From Gemmata massiliana (GTDB lineage Bacteria; Planctomycetota; Planctomycetia; Gemmatales; Gemmataceae): a stretch of 64,000 bases of DNA. Below are positions 7,942-15,210 of this stretch, piece after piece. The notes under the pieces were generated by a model. It had not been told where the DNA came from and did no database searches. It saw nothing but the letters and a program-made list of their open reading frames with translations. Within the stretch, counting starts at the first letter, position 1. Each line of letters opens with the position of its first letter. Made by a program: the position numbers and the translations under genes. The DNA lies in assembly GCA_000531095.1 (NCBI GenBank), contig HG799466.1, positions 317,139 through 381,138 on the forward strand. The letters run 5' to 3'.

Positions 7942-9159
7942 TCAAGACAGACGCACTCGGAGAATCTTCCGCCCCAATCGCACAACTAGCCCGTCACTAA
8001 CGGGCACGGTCGCTTTCACGTCGGCCGGTTTCGTGCGATCGGGTCCGTAGTTGAACGCTCCTTCGTCGATCTTGCGGCGAGCTTCTCCTTTGCTCGCCGC
8101 GAGCTTCGTTTCAGCGATCAGATCAACAGCGGGCATCGCCCCAGCGACCAAGCTGGTCGCGGGGATCGTGACTTCGGGAATGTTCTCCGGATCACCCTTC
8201 TCCTCGAACTGTTTCCGCCAGTCATCTAATACAGCGGTCGCCCCGGCGTCGCCGTGGTAGAACCGAACGATCTCCGCCCCGAGAGCCTTCTTGGCTTCGT
8301 TCGGCTTACCCATGAGCAGTTCGTTAATCCGCGCCGGCGCGAGATCCGTCAATAACTCGAACCACTCTTTCATCAGCGCGTCGGAGATGCGCATCGTCTT
8401 ACCGAACATTTCCTTCGCGGGTTCGTTCAGGCCAATGTAGTTGTTCAGGCTCTTGCCCATCTTCTTCTCGCCGTCCAGCCCGCGCAGGATCGGCATCGTG
8501 AGGCAAATCTGCGGCTCCTGACCGGACGCGCGCTGGAGGTCGCGGCCGACCATCAGGTTGTAGAGCTGTTCTGTGCCGCCGAGTTCCACGTCGGCCCGGA
8601 TCTCGACCGAGTCCCAGCCCTGCATGAGCGGATACAGGCACTCGTGCAGGTAGATCGCGGTGCCGGCCTTGATGCGGTTCGTGAAGTCGTCGCGCTCGAT
8701 CATCCGCTGGATCGTCGTGTGCCCGAGCAGGCGCAGCACGTCCGCGAAGCCGAACTTCGAGAACCACTCCGCGTTGGGACGCACTTCGGCCTTCGTCACA
8801 TCGACGACTTTCGCGATCTGCGTCAGGTAGGTCTGTGCGTTCTTCTCGATCTGATCGGGCGTCAGCCCCTGGCGGCTCGCGTCGCGCCCGCTGGGGTCAC
8901 CCACGGCGGCCGTCGCGGTACCGATGATGAGCACCGCAGTATGGCCGAGTTCCTGGAACTGGCGCAGTTTCCGCAGCGGAACGGTGTGCCCCAGGTGAAC
9001 GTCGAACCCGGTCGGGTCGATGCCGTACTTGACGCGGAGCGGCTTCCCCGTTTCGCGGCTCTTTTCGAGCTTCTTTTTGAGTTCGGCAGCGGTTTCGGTT
9101 TGCGCGGCGCCGCGCAAAATCACCGCGAGTTGTTCGTCAACCGGGGGGAACGCGGACAT
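7942..9159 (-). CDS. tyrS: Tyrosyl-tRNA synthetase
   Basis: Charges tRNA-Tyr with tyrosine in the cytoplasm. The 405-residue protein has the class I signatures: HLGH (55-58, HIGH motif) in 'GIDPTGFDVHLGH' and KMGKS (233-237, KMSKS motif). The tyrosine-binding region is 'GTAIYLHECLYPLMQGWDSV', and an S4-like RNA-binding domain closes the C-terminus ('ASKGEARRKIDEGAFNYG'). I chose ATG 9159 because GGAG lies 9 bases upstream; the frame can be extended to a TTG at 9174. The KMGKS variant and C-terminal S4 domain suit the TyrZ-like bacterial group. Confidence 0.95.
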   Translation of the reverse strand: MSAFPPVDEQLAVILRGAAQTETAAELKKKLEKSRETGKPLRVKYGIDPTGFDVHLGHTVPLRKLRQFQELGHTAVLIIGTATAAVGDPSGRDASRQGLTPDQIEKNAQTYLTQIAKVVDVTKAEVRPNAEWFSKFGFADVLRLLGHTTIQRMIERDDFTNRIKAGTAIYLHECLYPLMQGWDSVEIRADVELGGTEQLYNLMVGRDLQRASGQEPQICLTMPILRGLDGEKKMGKSLNNYIGLNEPAKEMFGKTMRISDALMKEWFELLTDLAPARINELLMGKPNEAKKALGAEIVRFYHGDAGATAVLDDWRKQFEEKGDPENIPEVTIPATSLVAGAMPAVDLIAETKLAASKGEARRKIDEGAFNYGPDRTKPADVKATVPVSDGLVVRLGRKILRVRLS

Positions 9160-9177
9160 GACGGACTCCGACAAGAG

Positions 9178-9280
9178 GTTTCACCGCAGAGGGCACAGAG
9201 GGCGCAGAGTAAAGACATTCGAGTTTCAGTTTATCTCAATGTCTTTTCTCTGCGCCCTCCGCGCCCTCTGCGGTGAAAAC
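9178..9280. repeat. Imperfect inverted repeat upstream of tyrS
   Basis: Arms of about 40 bases ('TTTCACCGCAGAGGGC' on the left, its near-complement ending 'CCTCTGCGGTGAAA' on the right) flank a short AT-richer centre. This sequence type recurs in many bacterial genomes as a dispersed palindromic repeat. It fills the gap between tyrS and yraN. Confidence 0.65.
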
Positions 9281-9284
9281 GTCT

Positions 9285-9749
9285 TCATGTGAAAAACTGG
9301 AAGCGGCCGGTGGACTCAAAAGCATGAGGGATGTGCCGGACGGTAGGTTCGCGTGCGTGCTCCGGCCAGGCGATCACGAGCACATCGTACCGCACCGCGA
9401 TCTTCCCTAACAACCGCCGGCGGGCCAGGAAACGCGACGTCGCCTCGGTGATCTTCCGCTGCTTGCGGAGGTCCACCGAGGCGGCGGTTTGGTTGATCGC
9501 GTCGTCGCGATCACTGGACGTCGAACGAACCTCGACGATCACGAGCGTTTGGCCGTCGAGCGCGAGCAGGTCGAGTTCGCCCTCGCGGTCCGAAACGTTC
9601 GCCGCGAGGAGCCTGTACCCCAGTTTGCGAACGTACTTGGCCGCGGCCCGCTCACTGCGCCGCCCGAACCACCGTTTCCACCACCGCCAACGAGAGAAAC
9701 CGCCAACCGGCGGTTCCTCGTTCGCGTTTGCGGGATTGGTGCCGGGCAC
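9285..9749 (-). CDS. yraN: UPF0102 (YraN-like) putative endonuclease
   Basis: A 154-residue protein of the UPF0102/YraN family, related to Holliday-junction resolvase folds. The core motif is visible: 'GYRLLAANVSDREGELDLLA' with the ExD residues, then 'TLVIVEVRSTSS' carrying the E-x-(K/R) catalytic site. The N-terminus is Trp/Arg-rich ('GGFSRWRWWKRWFGRRSE'). It is the last gene of the ffh-rpsP-trmD-rplS run, a common place for yraN next to RNase HII or rplS. Its cellular role is not established in the family. Confidence 0.85.
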   Translation of the reverse strand: MPGTNPANANEEPPVGGFSRWRWWKRWFGRRSERAAAKYVRKLGYRLLAANVSDREGELDLLALDGQTLVIVEVRSTSSDRDDAINQTAASVDLRKQRKITEATSRFLARRRLLGKIAVRYDVLVIAWPEHAREPTVRHIPHAFESTGRFQFFT

Positions 9750-9751
9750 GG

Positions 9752-9787
9752 CTTACTTCTTCTTGGCGGCCTCGGCTTCTTTGCGCT
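9752..9787 (-). repeat. Duplicate of the rplS 3' end (copy 2)
   Basis: These 36 bases are identical to 9824-9859, which encode the last residues (RKEAEAAKKK) and stop of L19. The offset is 72 bases, so the copy lies in the same frame downstream of the rplS stop codon. Confidence 0.9.
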
Positions 9788-9824
9788 GGGGACGACCGTC
9801 GAGAACGTCCGCACCGTGCGGGAC

Positions 9825-10331
9825 TTACTTCTTCTTGGCGGCCTCGGCTTCTTTGCGCTCGCGCTTCTTCTTGGCGGACTTGCTCTCGCCGCCCGCGGCG
9901 GTCGCGGCGGCTGCGGCCTCTTGCGCGGCCTTCGCTGCGACTTCGGCGGCCTGCTTCAAGGAGATGTCGATCTGCGACTGGCGCTTGACGTCGTCGCGGA
10001 TCTTGGTCGCCTTACCCACGCGGTCACGCAGGTAGTACAGCTTGGCCCGGCGCACCATACCGGCCTTCTTCACCACGATCTTCGCGATGCGCGGCGAATG
10101 GATCGCGAAGATGCGCTCGACGCCCTCGCCCTGCACCAACCGGCGCACGGTCATGGTTTCGCGGGCGCCACCGTGGTTGAGGGCGATCACGTCGCCCTCG
10201 AACACCTGGACTCGCTCTTTGGCGCCGTCCAGGATCTTCTGGTGAACTTCGATTCGGTCGCCGACCTGGAACTCGGGGATGTCGCTCTTAACGTTGCCGC
10301 TTTCGACTATCTGCATGAGGGGCGAGAGCAT
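9825..10331 (-). CDS. rplS: 50S ribosomal protein L19 with a long Ala/Lys tail
   Basis: Structural protein of the large ribosomal subunit at the interface with the 30S. The core (about residues 6-115) is typical: 'FQVGDRIEVHQKILDGAKER', 'FEGDVIALNHGGARETMTVR', 'SPRIAKIVVKKAGMVRRAKL' and 'YYLRDRVGKATKI'. It is 168 residues, about 50 more than usual. The extra is a C-terminal tail rich in Ala, Lys and Glu, which would be flexible and basic. The 3' end is duplicated 72 bases downstream. It follows trmD by 44 bases in the standard operon order. Confidence 0.95.
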   Translation of the reverse strand: MLSPLMQIVESGNVKSDIPEFQVGDRIEVHQKILDGAKERVQVFEGDVIALNHGGARETMTVRRLVQGEGVERIFAIHSPRIAKIVVKKAGMVRRAKLYYLRDRVGKATKIRDDVKRQSQIDISLKQAAEVAAKAAQEAAAAATAAGGESKSAKKKRERKEAEAAKKK

Positions 10332-10375
10332 AGCCCACCTTTACCTTTCCGCGGCGCGTGTCGCGCGCGTTTGAA

Positions 10376-11134
10376 TCAACTCGGTTTATTTTGTGCGGCA
10401 CCGGCGTCCCGTCCAGTGCTCTCGCTTCCACCGGCCCGGGGGTCGGCAATACGAGGGGTACTGTCTTTGCGGCTCCGCAGTTCACTCTGCTCCCGCCGCC
10501 ACTTCGCAACCGCTTGATGATTCCCGCTCAGGAGAATCTCCGGTACTTCTAGCCCGTTGAACACACGGGGCCGCGTGTACTGCGGGTACTCGATCCGCCC
10601 GTCCTCGCTGTGGGACTCGTCCGCGGCGCTCTGTTCGTGCCCCAGCACGCCGGGGATCAGCCGAATGACCGTGTCGATCAGCACCATCGCGGGGACTTCA
10701 CCGCCGTTGCACACGAAGTCCCCGACGGAGATCTCCAACGGGTTCAGCAGGAGCCGGATGCGGTCATCGAACCCCTCGTACCGACCGCACAGGAGCACCA
10801 GTCGCGGCTCCTGGGCGAGTTTCTCGACGGTTCGCTGCGTGAGCCGCTCGCCCGCGGGCGTGAGCATCACCACTCGACCGGGCAGATCAGCCTTTTGCTG
10901 CACCGCCTGAACGCAGTCTATCACCGGTTGGGCCATCAGAACCATACCGGGGCCGCCGCCGAAGGGCCGGTCGTCCACCCGCTGGTGCTTGTCCTGGGTC
11001 CAGTCACGCATGTTCCAGGCGTGGACCTGAACCAACCCGGCCTGGATTGCGTCTTCGAGAAGGCTCTGCCGCACGTACCCGTCGAAAATGCCGGGGAACA
11101 GTGTGAGCACGTCGAAGCGGATCGTCCGGTTCAT
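10376..11134 (-). CDS. trmD: tRNA (guanine-N1)-methyltransferase
   Basis: Methylates G37 of tRNAs that read CNN codons, using S-adenosylmethionine, and so prevents +1 frameshifting. The 252-residue protein shows SPOUT-fold motifs: 'FDVLTLFPGIFDGYV', 'DDRPFGGGPGMVLMAQPV', 'LLCGRYEGFDDR' and the knot 'SVGDFVCNGGEVPAM'. The C-terminal part has 'YPQYTRPRVFNGLEVP'. A Ser/Arg-rich tail of about 25 residues ends the protein. It starts 8 bases after rpsP in the operon. Confidence 0.96.
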   Translation of the reverse strand: MNRTIRFDVLTLFPGIFDGYVRQSLLEDAIQAGLVQVHAWNMRDWTQDKHQRVDDRPFGGGPGMVLMAQPVIDCVQAVQQKADLPGRVVMLTPAGERLTQRTVEKLAQEPRLVLLCGRYEGFDDRIRLLLNPLEISVGDFVCNGGEVPAMVLIDTVIRLIPGVLGHEQSAADESHSEDGRIEYPQYTRPRVFNGLEVPEILLSGNHQAVAKWRREQSELRSRKDSTPRIADPRAGGSESTGRDAGAAQNKPS

Positions 11135-11142
11135 GGCGCAAT

Positions 11143-11475
11143 TCAGCCGGTGGGCGCGGTGGCCTCAGCAGCCTTCTTCGCGGCTTCTTCGGCGGCCTTC
11201 GCAGAGTTGGCCGCTTCGATGTCTTCCCACTTCTTCATGAAGTTCTTGAAGATCGCTTCGCAGTGTTCGGACGCCTTCGCGCCGACGCTCTTCCAGTACT
11301 TGATCCGCTCCGGAAGGAGCGTAACGCGGTCGCCCTTTTCCTTCACGTGCGGGTCGTAGGTGCCCAGTTCTTCGATCACCTTGCCGTCGCGCGGTTGACG
11401 GTGGTCGATGGCCACGATGCGGTAGTAGTGCCGGTGCGTCCGGCCCATTTGCTTCATTCGGATGCGAACAGCCAC
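11143..11475 (-). CDS. rpsP: 30S ribosomal protein S16
   Basis: Small-subunit assembly protein, 110 residues. I chose GTG at 11475, which gives the family start 'VAVRIRMKQMGRTHRHYYRI'; the longer upstream reading is not coding-like. 'VIEELGTYDP' and 'ERIKYWKSVGAKASE' are typical. The C-terminal tail 'ANSAKAAEEAAKKAAEATA' is an Ala/Lys/Glu extension similar to the one on L19. It lies between ffh and trmD on the same strand. Confidence 0.95.
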   Translation of the reverse strand: MAVRIRMKQMGRTHRHYYRIVAIDHRQPRDGKVIEELGTYDPHVKEKGDRVTLLPERIKYWKSVGAKASEHCEAIFKNFMKKWEDIEAANSAKAAEEAAKKAAEATAPTG

Positions 11476-11600
11476 GGAAAATCCCCTCGACCCAACAATT
11501 CGCAGAAGAACTGGAATGATAGCAATGGGGGCAAGAATTGACCACGCCCAGAGACGAATTTGGCGAACCGGCCCACGTGCGTAGTGAGCCGCGACCGCAC

Positions 11601-11745
11601 CCGTCTTTCCGGGCGAACCCCGCCCGCAAGGGCGGCGGGTAAAGTTCATGGCTCAGTTGGCTACCACAACCTATGTCAACAACTACGCTTGCATCTACAG
11701 GAGGCACCCGCCGCCCTTGCGGGCGGGGTTCGCCCGGAAAGACGG
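11601..11745. repeat. 40-bp perfect inverted repeat with 65-bp centre (MITE-like)
   Basis: Arms 11601-11640 and 11706-11745 are perfectly complementary over 40 bases and enclose 65 bases without a gene. The right arm touches the ffh stop codon. A degenerate relative with the same CCGCCCTTG(C/T)GGG core lies at 25523-25612. The structure suits a small non-autonomous element or palindromic repeat family. The remaining bases of the ffh-rpsP gap hold nothing else I recognise. Confidence 0.75.
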
Positions 11746-13191
11746 TTACCGGCGCTTCTCTTTCTTCTTGCGCTCGTCGGCACGCTCTTTGGCGCTCTTG
11801 CGGTGACCGGTATCACCCTTGAGCTTCATGTTGTCCATGCCGCCGGGCATGAACGCCCCCATCTTACCCATGCCCGTGACCATCTTCAGCCGCTGCCACA
11901 GCGACATCGACGCCATCTGCTTCATCAGCACGCGAACCTGGCCGAACTGTTTGAGGAACTGGTTCACCTCGTGCGGTTCGACACCGGCCCCCTTCGCGAT
12001 GCGGCGCCGGCGCGGGGTGTCAATGATGTCGGGGTCAGCCTTCTCCTTCTTGGTCATCGAGTCGATCATGCCCTGGACGCGCTTCAGCGCGACTTCCGGG
12101 TCTTCGCCCGCGGGGATCATGTCGGACATGCCGGGCATCCGGCTAATCATGTCCTTCATGCCCATCTTGGCGATCTGCTCGAACTGCTTGCGGAAGTCGT
12201 CGAGCGTGAAGTTACCCTTCTGAATCGCTTCCTGTTGCCGCTGGAGTTCCTCCTGCGACATTTCCTGCTGGATGCTCGCGATTTTCTCGACGATCCCCAT
12301 CATGTCGCCCTGGCCGAGGATGCGCCCGGCCATGCGTTCGGGGACGAAATCTTCGAGCTTATCGACCTTCTCGCCCATACCGACGAACTTGATCGGTACG
12401 CCGGTGACCCCCTTGATCGAGAGGGCCGCCCCACCGCGTGCGTCGCCGTCGAGCTTGGTCAGGATGCAGGCATTCAGTTCGAGGGCGTCGTTAAACGCCT
12501 TCGCGACGTTCGCGGCCTCCTGACCGATCATCGCGTCCACGACGAGGTAGCATTCGTCCGGCTTCACCAACTTGTCGATGCGCTGAAGTTCGGCCATCAG
12601 ATCGGCGTCGATCTGGAGCCGGCCCGCGGTGTCCAGGATCACGATGTCACAGAGCGTGCGTTTGGCTTGCGCGACCGCGTTGCGGCACACGTCGACGGGG
12701 TTCGTGGCTTCGCTGTAAACCGGCACGCCGATCTGCTCGCCGAGCGTTTTCAACTGCTCGACCGCACCGGGGCGCTGCAAGTCGGCCGCCGCGAGCATCG
12801 GCTTGCGGTTCTGGCTTTTTAGCGTTAGTGCGAGCTTCGCCGCGGTGGTCGTCTTACCGGAACCCTGGAGACCACAGAGCATCAGCACAACGGGCCGGTC
12901 CGAGCGCTGCGGGATCTTGTGATCCACCGGCCCCATGAGGGCCACAAGCTCTTCGTAAACGTTCTTGACGATCTGCTCGGACGGGTCCACCTTCGCGAGC
13001 ACGTCCTGGCCGAGCGACTTGGCCTCGACGCGGGCGATGAAGTCGCTGGCCACGTTGAAGTTAACGTCGGCTTCGAGGAACGCCCGGCGCACCTCGCGCA
13101 ACCCGTCTTTGACGTTCTCAGCGGTCAAGCGCCCGCGCCCCTTGAGCTTCTTGAGCGCCTCGCCGAGCGACTTCGTGATGCCTTCAAACAT
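11746..13191 (-). CDS. ffh: Signal recognition particle protein Ffh
   Basis: SRP54-type GTPase that binds signal sequences and targets ribosomes to FtsY at the membrane. It has 481 residues in three parts: the N helical bundle (1-90), the G domain with P-loop 'GLQGSGKTTTAAKLA' (107-121), 'DTAGRLQ' (187-193) and 'TKLDGDARGGAALS' (245-258), and the Met-rich M domain (about 330-460, 'KMGMKDMISRMPGMSDMIP'). The C-terminus is very basic. It is first in the run ffh-rpsP-trmD-rplS-yraN, as in many bacteria. Confidence 0.97.
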   Translation of the reverse strand: MFEGITKSLGEALKKLKGRGRLTAENVKDGLREVRRAFLEADVNFNVASDFIARVEAKSLGQDVLAKVDPSEQIVKNVYEELVALMGPVDHKIPQRSDRPVVLMLCGLQGSGKTTTAAKLALTLKSQNRKPMLAAADLQRPGAVEQLKTLGEQIGVPVYSEATNPVDVCRNAVAQAKRTLCDIVILDTAGRLQIDADLMAELQRIDKLVKPDECYLVVDAMIGQEAANVAKAFNDALELNACILTKLDGDARGGAALSIKGVTGVPIKFVGMGEKVDKLEDFVPERMAGRILGQGDMMGIVEKIASIQQEMSQEELQRQQEAIQKGNFTLDDFRKQFEQIAKMGMKDMISRMPGMSDMIPAGEDPEVALKRVQGMIDSMTKKEKADPDIIDTPRRRRIAKGAGVEPHEVNQFLKQFGQVRVLMKQMASMSLWQRLKMVTGMGKMGAFMPGGMDNMKLKGDTGHRKSAKERADERKKKEKRR

Positions 13192-13515
13192 GCGCTACCG
13201 CCTGAACCGGGAAACGAAGCGTGCCGACGCGAAACCGACAGATTACTTTAAGATAATGCCGAGTCGGGTTCAACGGGACCGAAAGCCGAGCCGTTCTCGC
13301 CGGGTATGGTCTCAAGAGCGGTCACGGATTAACGCGGATAAATACAGATCAGGACAGAGGGCCGAAGAATTTTGACAGGATCAACAGAATTTACGGGATT
13401 GAAGATGCGGTTTTCTCTTGATCCTGTTCGTCCTGTCGATCCTGTCAAAATTCTTCGGCCTTCGAGTCCGCGCTGTCCACAACCGTTCTTTACTGCGACA
13501 TCCACAGGAGGCGTC
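13192..13515. repeat. Intergenic region with a 22-bp inverted repeat
   Basis: This 324-base gap between the divergent ffh and beta-propeller genes contains perfect arms 13360-13381 and 13439-13460 (GGCCGAAGAATTTTGACAGG and complement). The sequence between them is built from GATCCTGTC-like units. It resembles the 'acaggat' palindromic repeats scattered through planctomycete genomes. Promoters for both genes must lie here but I cannot place them. Confidence 0.65.
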
Positions 13516-14895
13516 ATGCGATTGTTCTGGAGCCTGGTCGTAACTGTCGCGAGCGCGGGCGCTACCAAGGCCGAAGACTGGCCGCAGTGGTTGGGTACGA
13601 AGCGGGACGGCGTGTGGCGCGAAACCGACCTGGTCGAGAAGTTCCCACAAAGCGGGCCGAAGCAGGTCTGGAAGACGGAAGTCGGCGTGGGTTACGCCGG
13701 CCCCGCGGTCGCGAACGGCAGGGTGTTCCTCCTCGATCTCGTGCCGGCCGCCGACGCCAAATTACCGGAGAGCGGGTTCGCCAAGGGAAAGGTGTCCGGC
13801 AAGGAGCGCGTGCAGTGCCTCGACGCGGCCACCGGCAAGAGGGTGTGGGCGGTCGACTACCCGGCCGAGTACACGATCAGTTACGCCGCCGGCCCGCGCT
13901 GCACGCCCACAGTAGACGGCGATCTGGTTTACACGCTCGGCGCGATGGGCGATCTGAAGGCGCTCAGCGCCGCAGACGGCAAAGTCGTCTGGTCGAAGAA
14001 CTTCATGAAGGACTACAACGCCTCACTGCCCGTGTGGGGTTTCTCGTCGCACCCGCTCGTCGATGGCGACAAACTCATTTGTCTGGCAGGCGGGTCGGAC
14101 GACCGGCTCGTGATCGCGTTCGACAAAAAGACCGGTAAGGAATTGTGGGCGTCGCAGAGCTGCCAGGGCGACTTCGGCTACAGCCCGCCGATGATCTACG
14201 AGTTCGGCGGGAAGCGCCAGCTCATCATCTGGCACACGCGAGCCGTCCTCGGACTGGAGCCCGAAACCGGCAAGCGCCTGTGGCGCGTCGACTTCGACGT
14301 GCGCTACGCCCTCACCGCGCCGACGCCCCGGAAGGTCGGGGACGACAAGCTGTTCATCACTTCGTTTTACAACGGCTCGATGCTGTTGAAAGTGGGCGCA
14401 GATAAGGCCGACATCGTGTGGAAGAGCAAGGCGAAGGGCGAGACACCGGATCTCACCACCGACCTGAGTTCGATCATGGCGACGCCCGTTATCGTCGGCG
14501 ATAACATTTACGGCGTGTGCAGCTACGGGCAGTTGCGGTGTATCGAGACGAACACCGGCAAGCGCGTGTGGGAGTCCATGCTCGCGACCCGCGGGAAGCG
14601 CACCCCCGAGAAGATCGCCGCGGCCCCCGAGCCGGACGGCAAGGAGCGCTGGAGCCTCGCGTTCCTGATCCCACAGGGCGACCGCTACTTCCTCTTCAAC
14701 GAGCAGGGCGACCTCATCATCGCGAAGCTAACGCCGAAGGGGTACGAGGAGATCGACCGCGCGCACATCATCGAGCCGACGAACTCGATGGCCGGCAACG
14801 GGCGCCTCGTGGTGTGGATGCACCCCGCGTTCGCCAACAAGTGCGTGTTCGCGCGCAACGACAAGGAACTTATCTGCGTGAGCCTGGCGAAGTAA
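13516..14895 (+). CDS. Secreted PQQ-like beta-propeller repeat protein
   Basis: A 459-residue protein with signal peptide 'MRLFWSLVVTVASAGATKA' and AGGAGG at 13506-13511 before ATG 13516. It opens with 'EDWPQWLGTKRDGVWRETD', the typical start of planctomycete outer-membrane-assembly-like propellers. Repeats of the PQQ/BamB type follow: 'CLDAATGKRVWAVDYPAE', 'ALSAADGKVVWSKNF', 'AFDKKTGKELWASQS' and 'CIETNTGKRVWESML'. This fold may bind PQQ in dehydrogenases, but no dehydrogenase active site is visible. A binding or scaffold role outside the membrane is more likely. It is monocistronic and followed by a strong hairpin. Confidence 0.85.
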   Translation: MRLFWSLVVTVASAGATKAEDWPQWLGTKRDGVWRETDLVEKFPQSGPKQVWKTEVGVGYAGPAVANGRVFLLDLVPAADAKLPESGFAKGKVSGKERVQCLDAATGKRVWAVDYPAEYTISYAAGPRCTPTVDGDLVYTLGAMGDLKALSAADGKVVWSKNFMKDYNASLPVWGFSSHPLVDGDKLICLAGGSDDRLVIAFDKKTGKELWASQSCQGDFGYSPPMIYEFGGKRQLIIWHTRAVLGLEPETGKRLWRVDFDVRYALTAPTPRKVGDDKLFITSFYNGSMLLKVGADKADIVWKSKAKGETPDLTTDLSSIMATPVIVGDNIYGVCSYGQLRCIETNTGKRVWESMLATRGKRTPEKIAAAPEPDGKERWSLAFLIPQGDRYFLFNEQGDLIIAKLTPKGYEEIDRAHIIEPTNSMAGNGRLVVWMHPAFANKCVFARNDKELICVSLAK

Positions 14896-14942
14896 CTGCT
14901 CCGCAACACGAACCGATTCAGTCGGAAGTGGATGTAAAAGAC

Positions 14943-14987
14943 CGGAGCGGACGGAATCGGGCATCTTGCCCGATTCCGTCCGCTCCG
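14943..14987. terminator. Perfect 21-bp hairpin between the propeller gene and tRNA-Glu
   Basis: Arms 14943-14963 and 14967-14987 pair perfectly around a 3-base loop. It sits 47 bases after the plus-strand gene and just beyond the 3' end of the minus-strand tRNA, so it can serve both. The central GGGCATCTTGCCC motif recurs in inverted form near 61.2 kb. Confidence 0.7.
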
Positions 14988-14997
14988 AACGTTCAGA

Positions 14998-15070
14998 TGA
15001 CCCTATCGGGATTTGAACCCGAGTTTTGGCCTTGAGAGGGCCACGTCCTAGGCCACTAGACGATAGGGCC
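14998..15070 (-). tRNA. tRNA-Glu (anticodon CTC)
   Basis: The complement of this interval folds as a 73-base tRNA. Acceptor arm GGCCCTA pairs with TAGGGTC (one G-T), the D-arm is GTCTAGTGGCCTAGGAC, the anticodon stem is TGGCC/GGCCA with loop CTCTCAA, and the T-arm is TCGGG-TTCAAAT-CCCGA. The anticodon is CTC, reading GAG (Glu). The CCA end is not encoded; the discriminator is A. Confidence 0.95.
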
Positions 15071-15210
15071 GCATTCTAATGTTTTTCTAGGCGGTTGAAC
15101 GGTCAATGTCAAGGTATCGGCGCCTTCGCGTCGGTACAGTTGCGCCTGGGATCGCGGCCCCGTCCACACAACTACCTGAGCGGGCCGCCGGCGGCCCGCT
15201 CAGAACTCGA

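Noticed and set aside
11560-12822. Long plus-strand frame opposite ffh
   Set aside because: Antisense to a complete Ffh; composition of a shadow frame.
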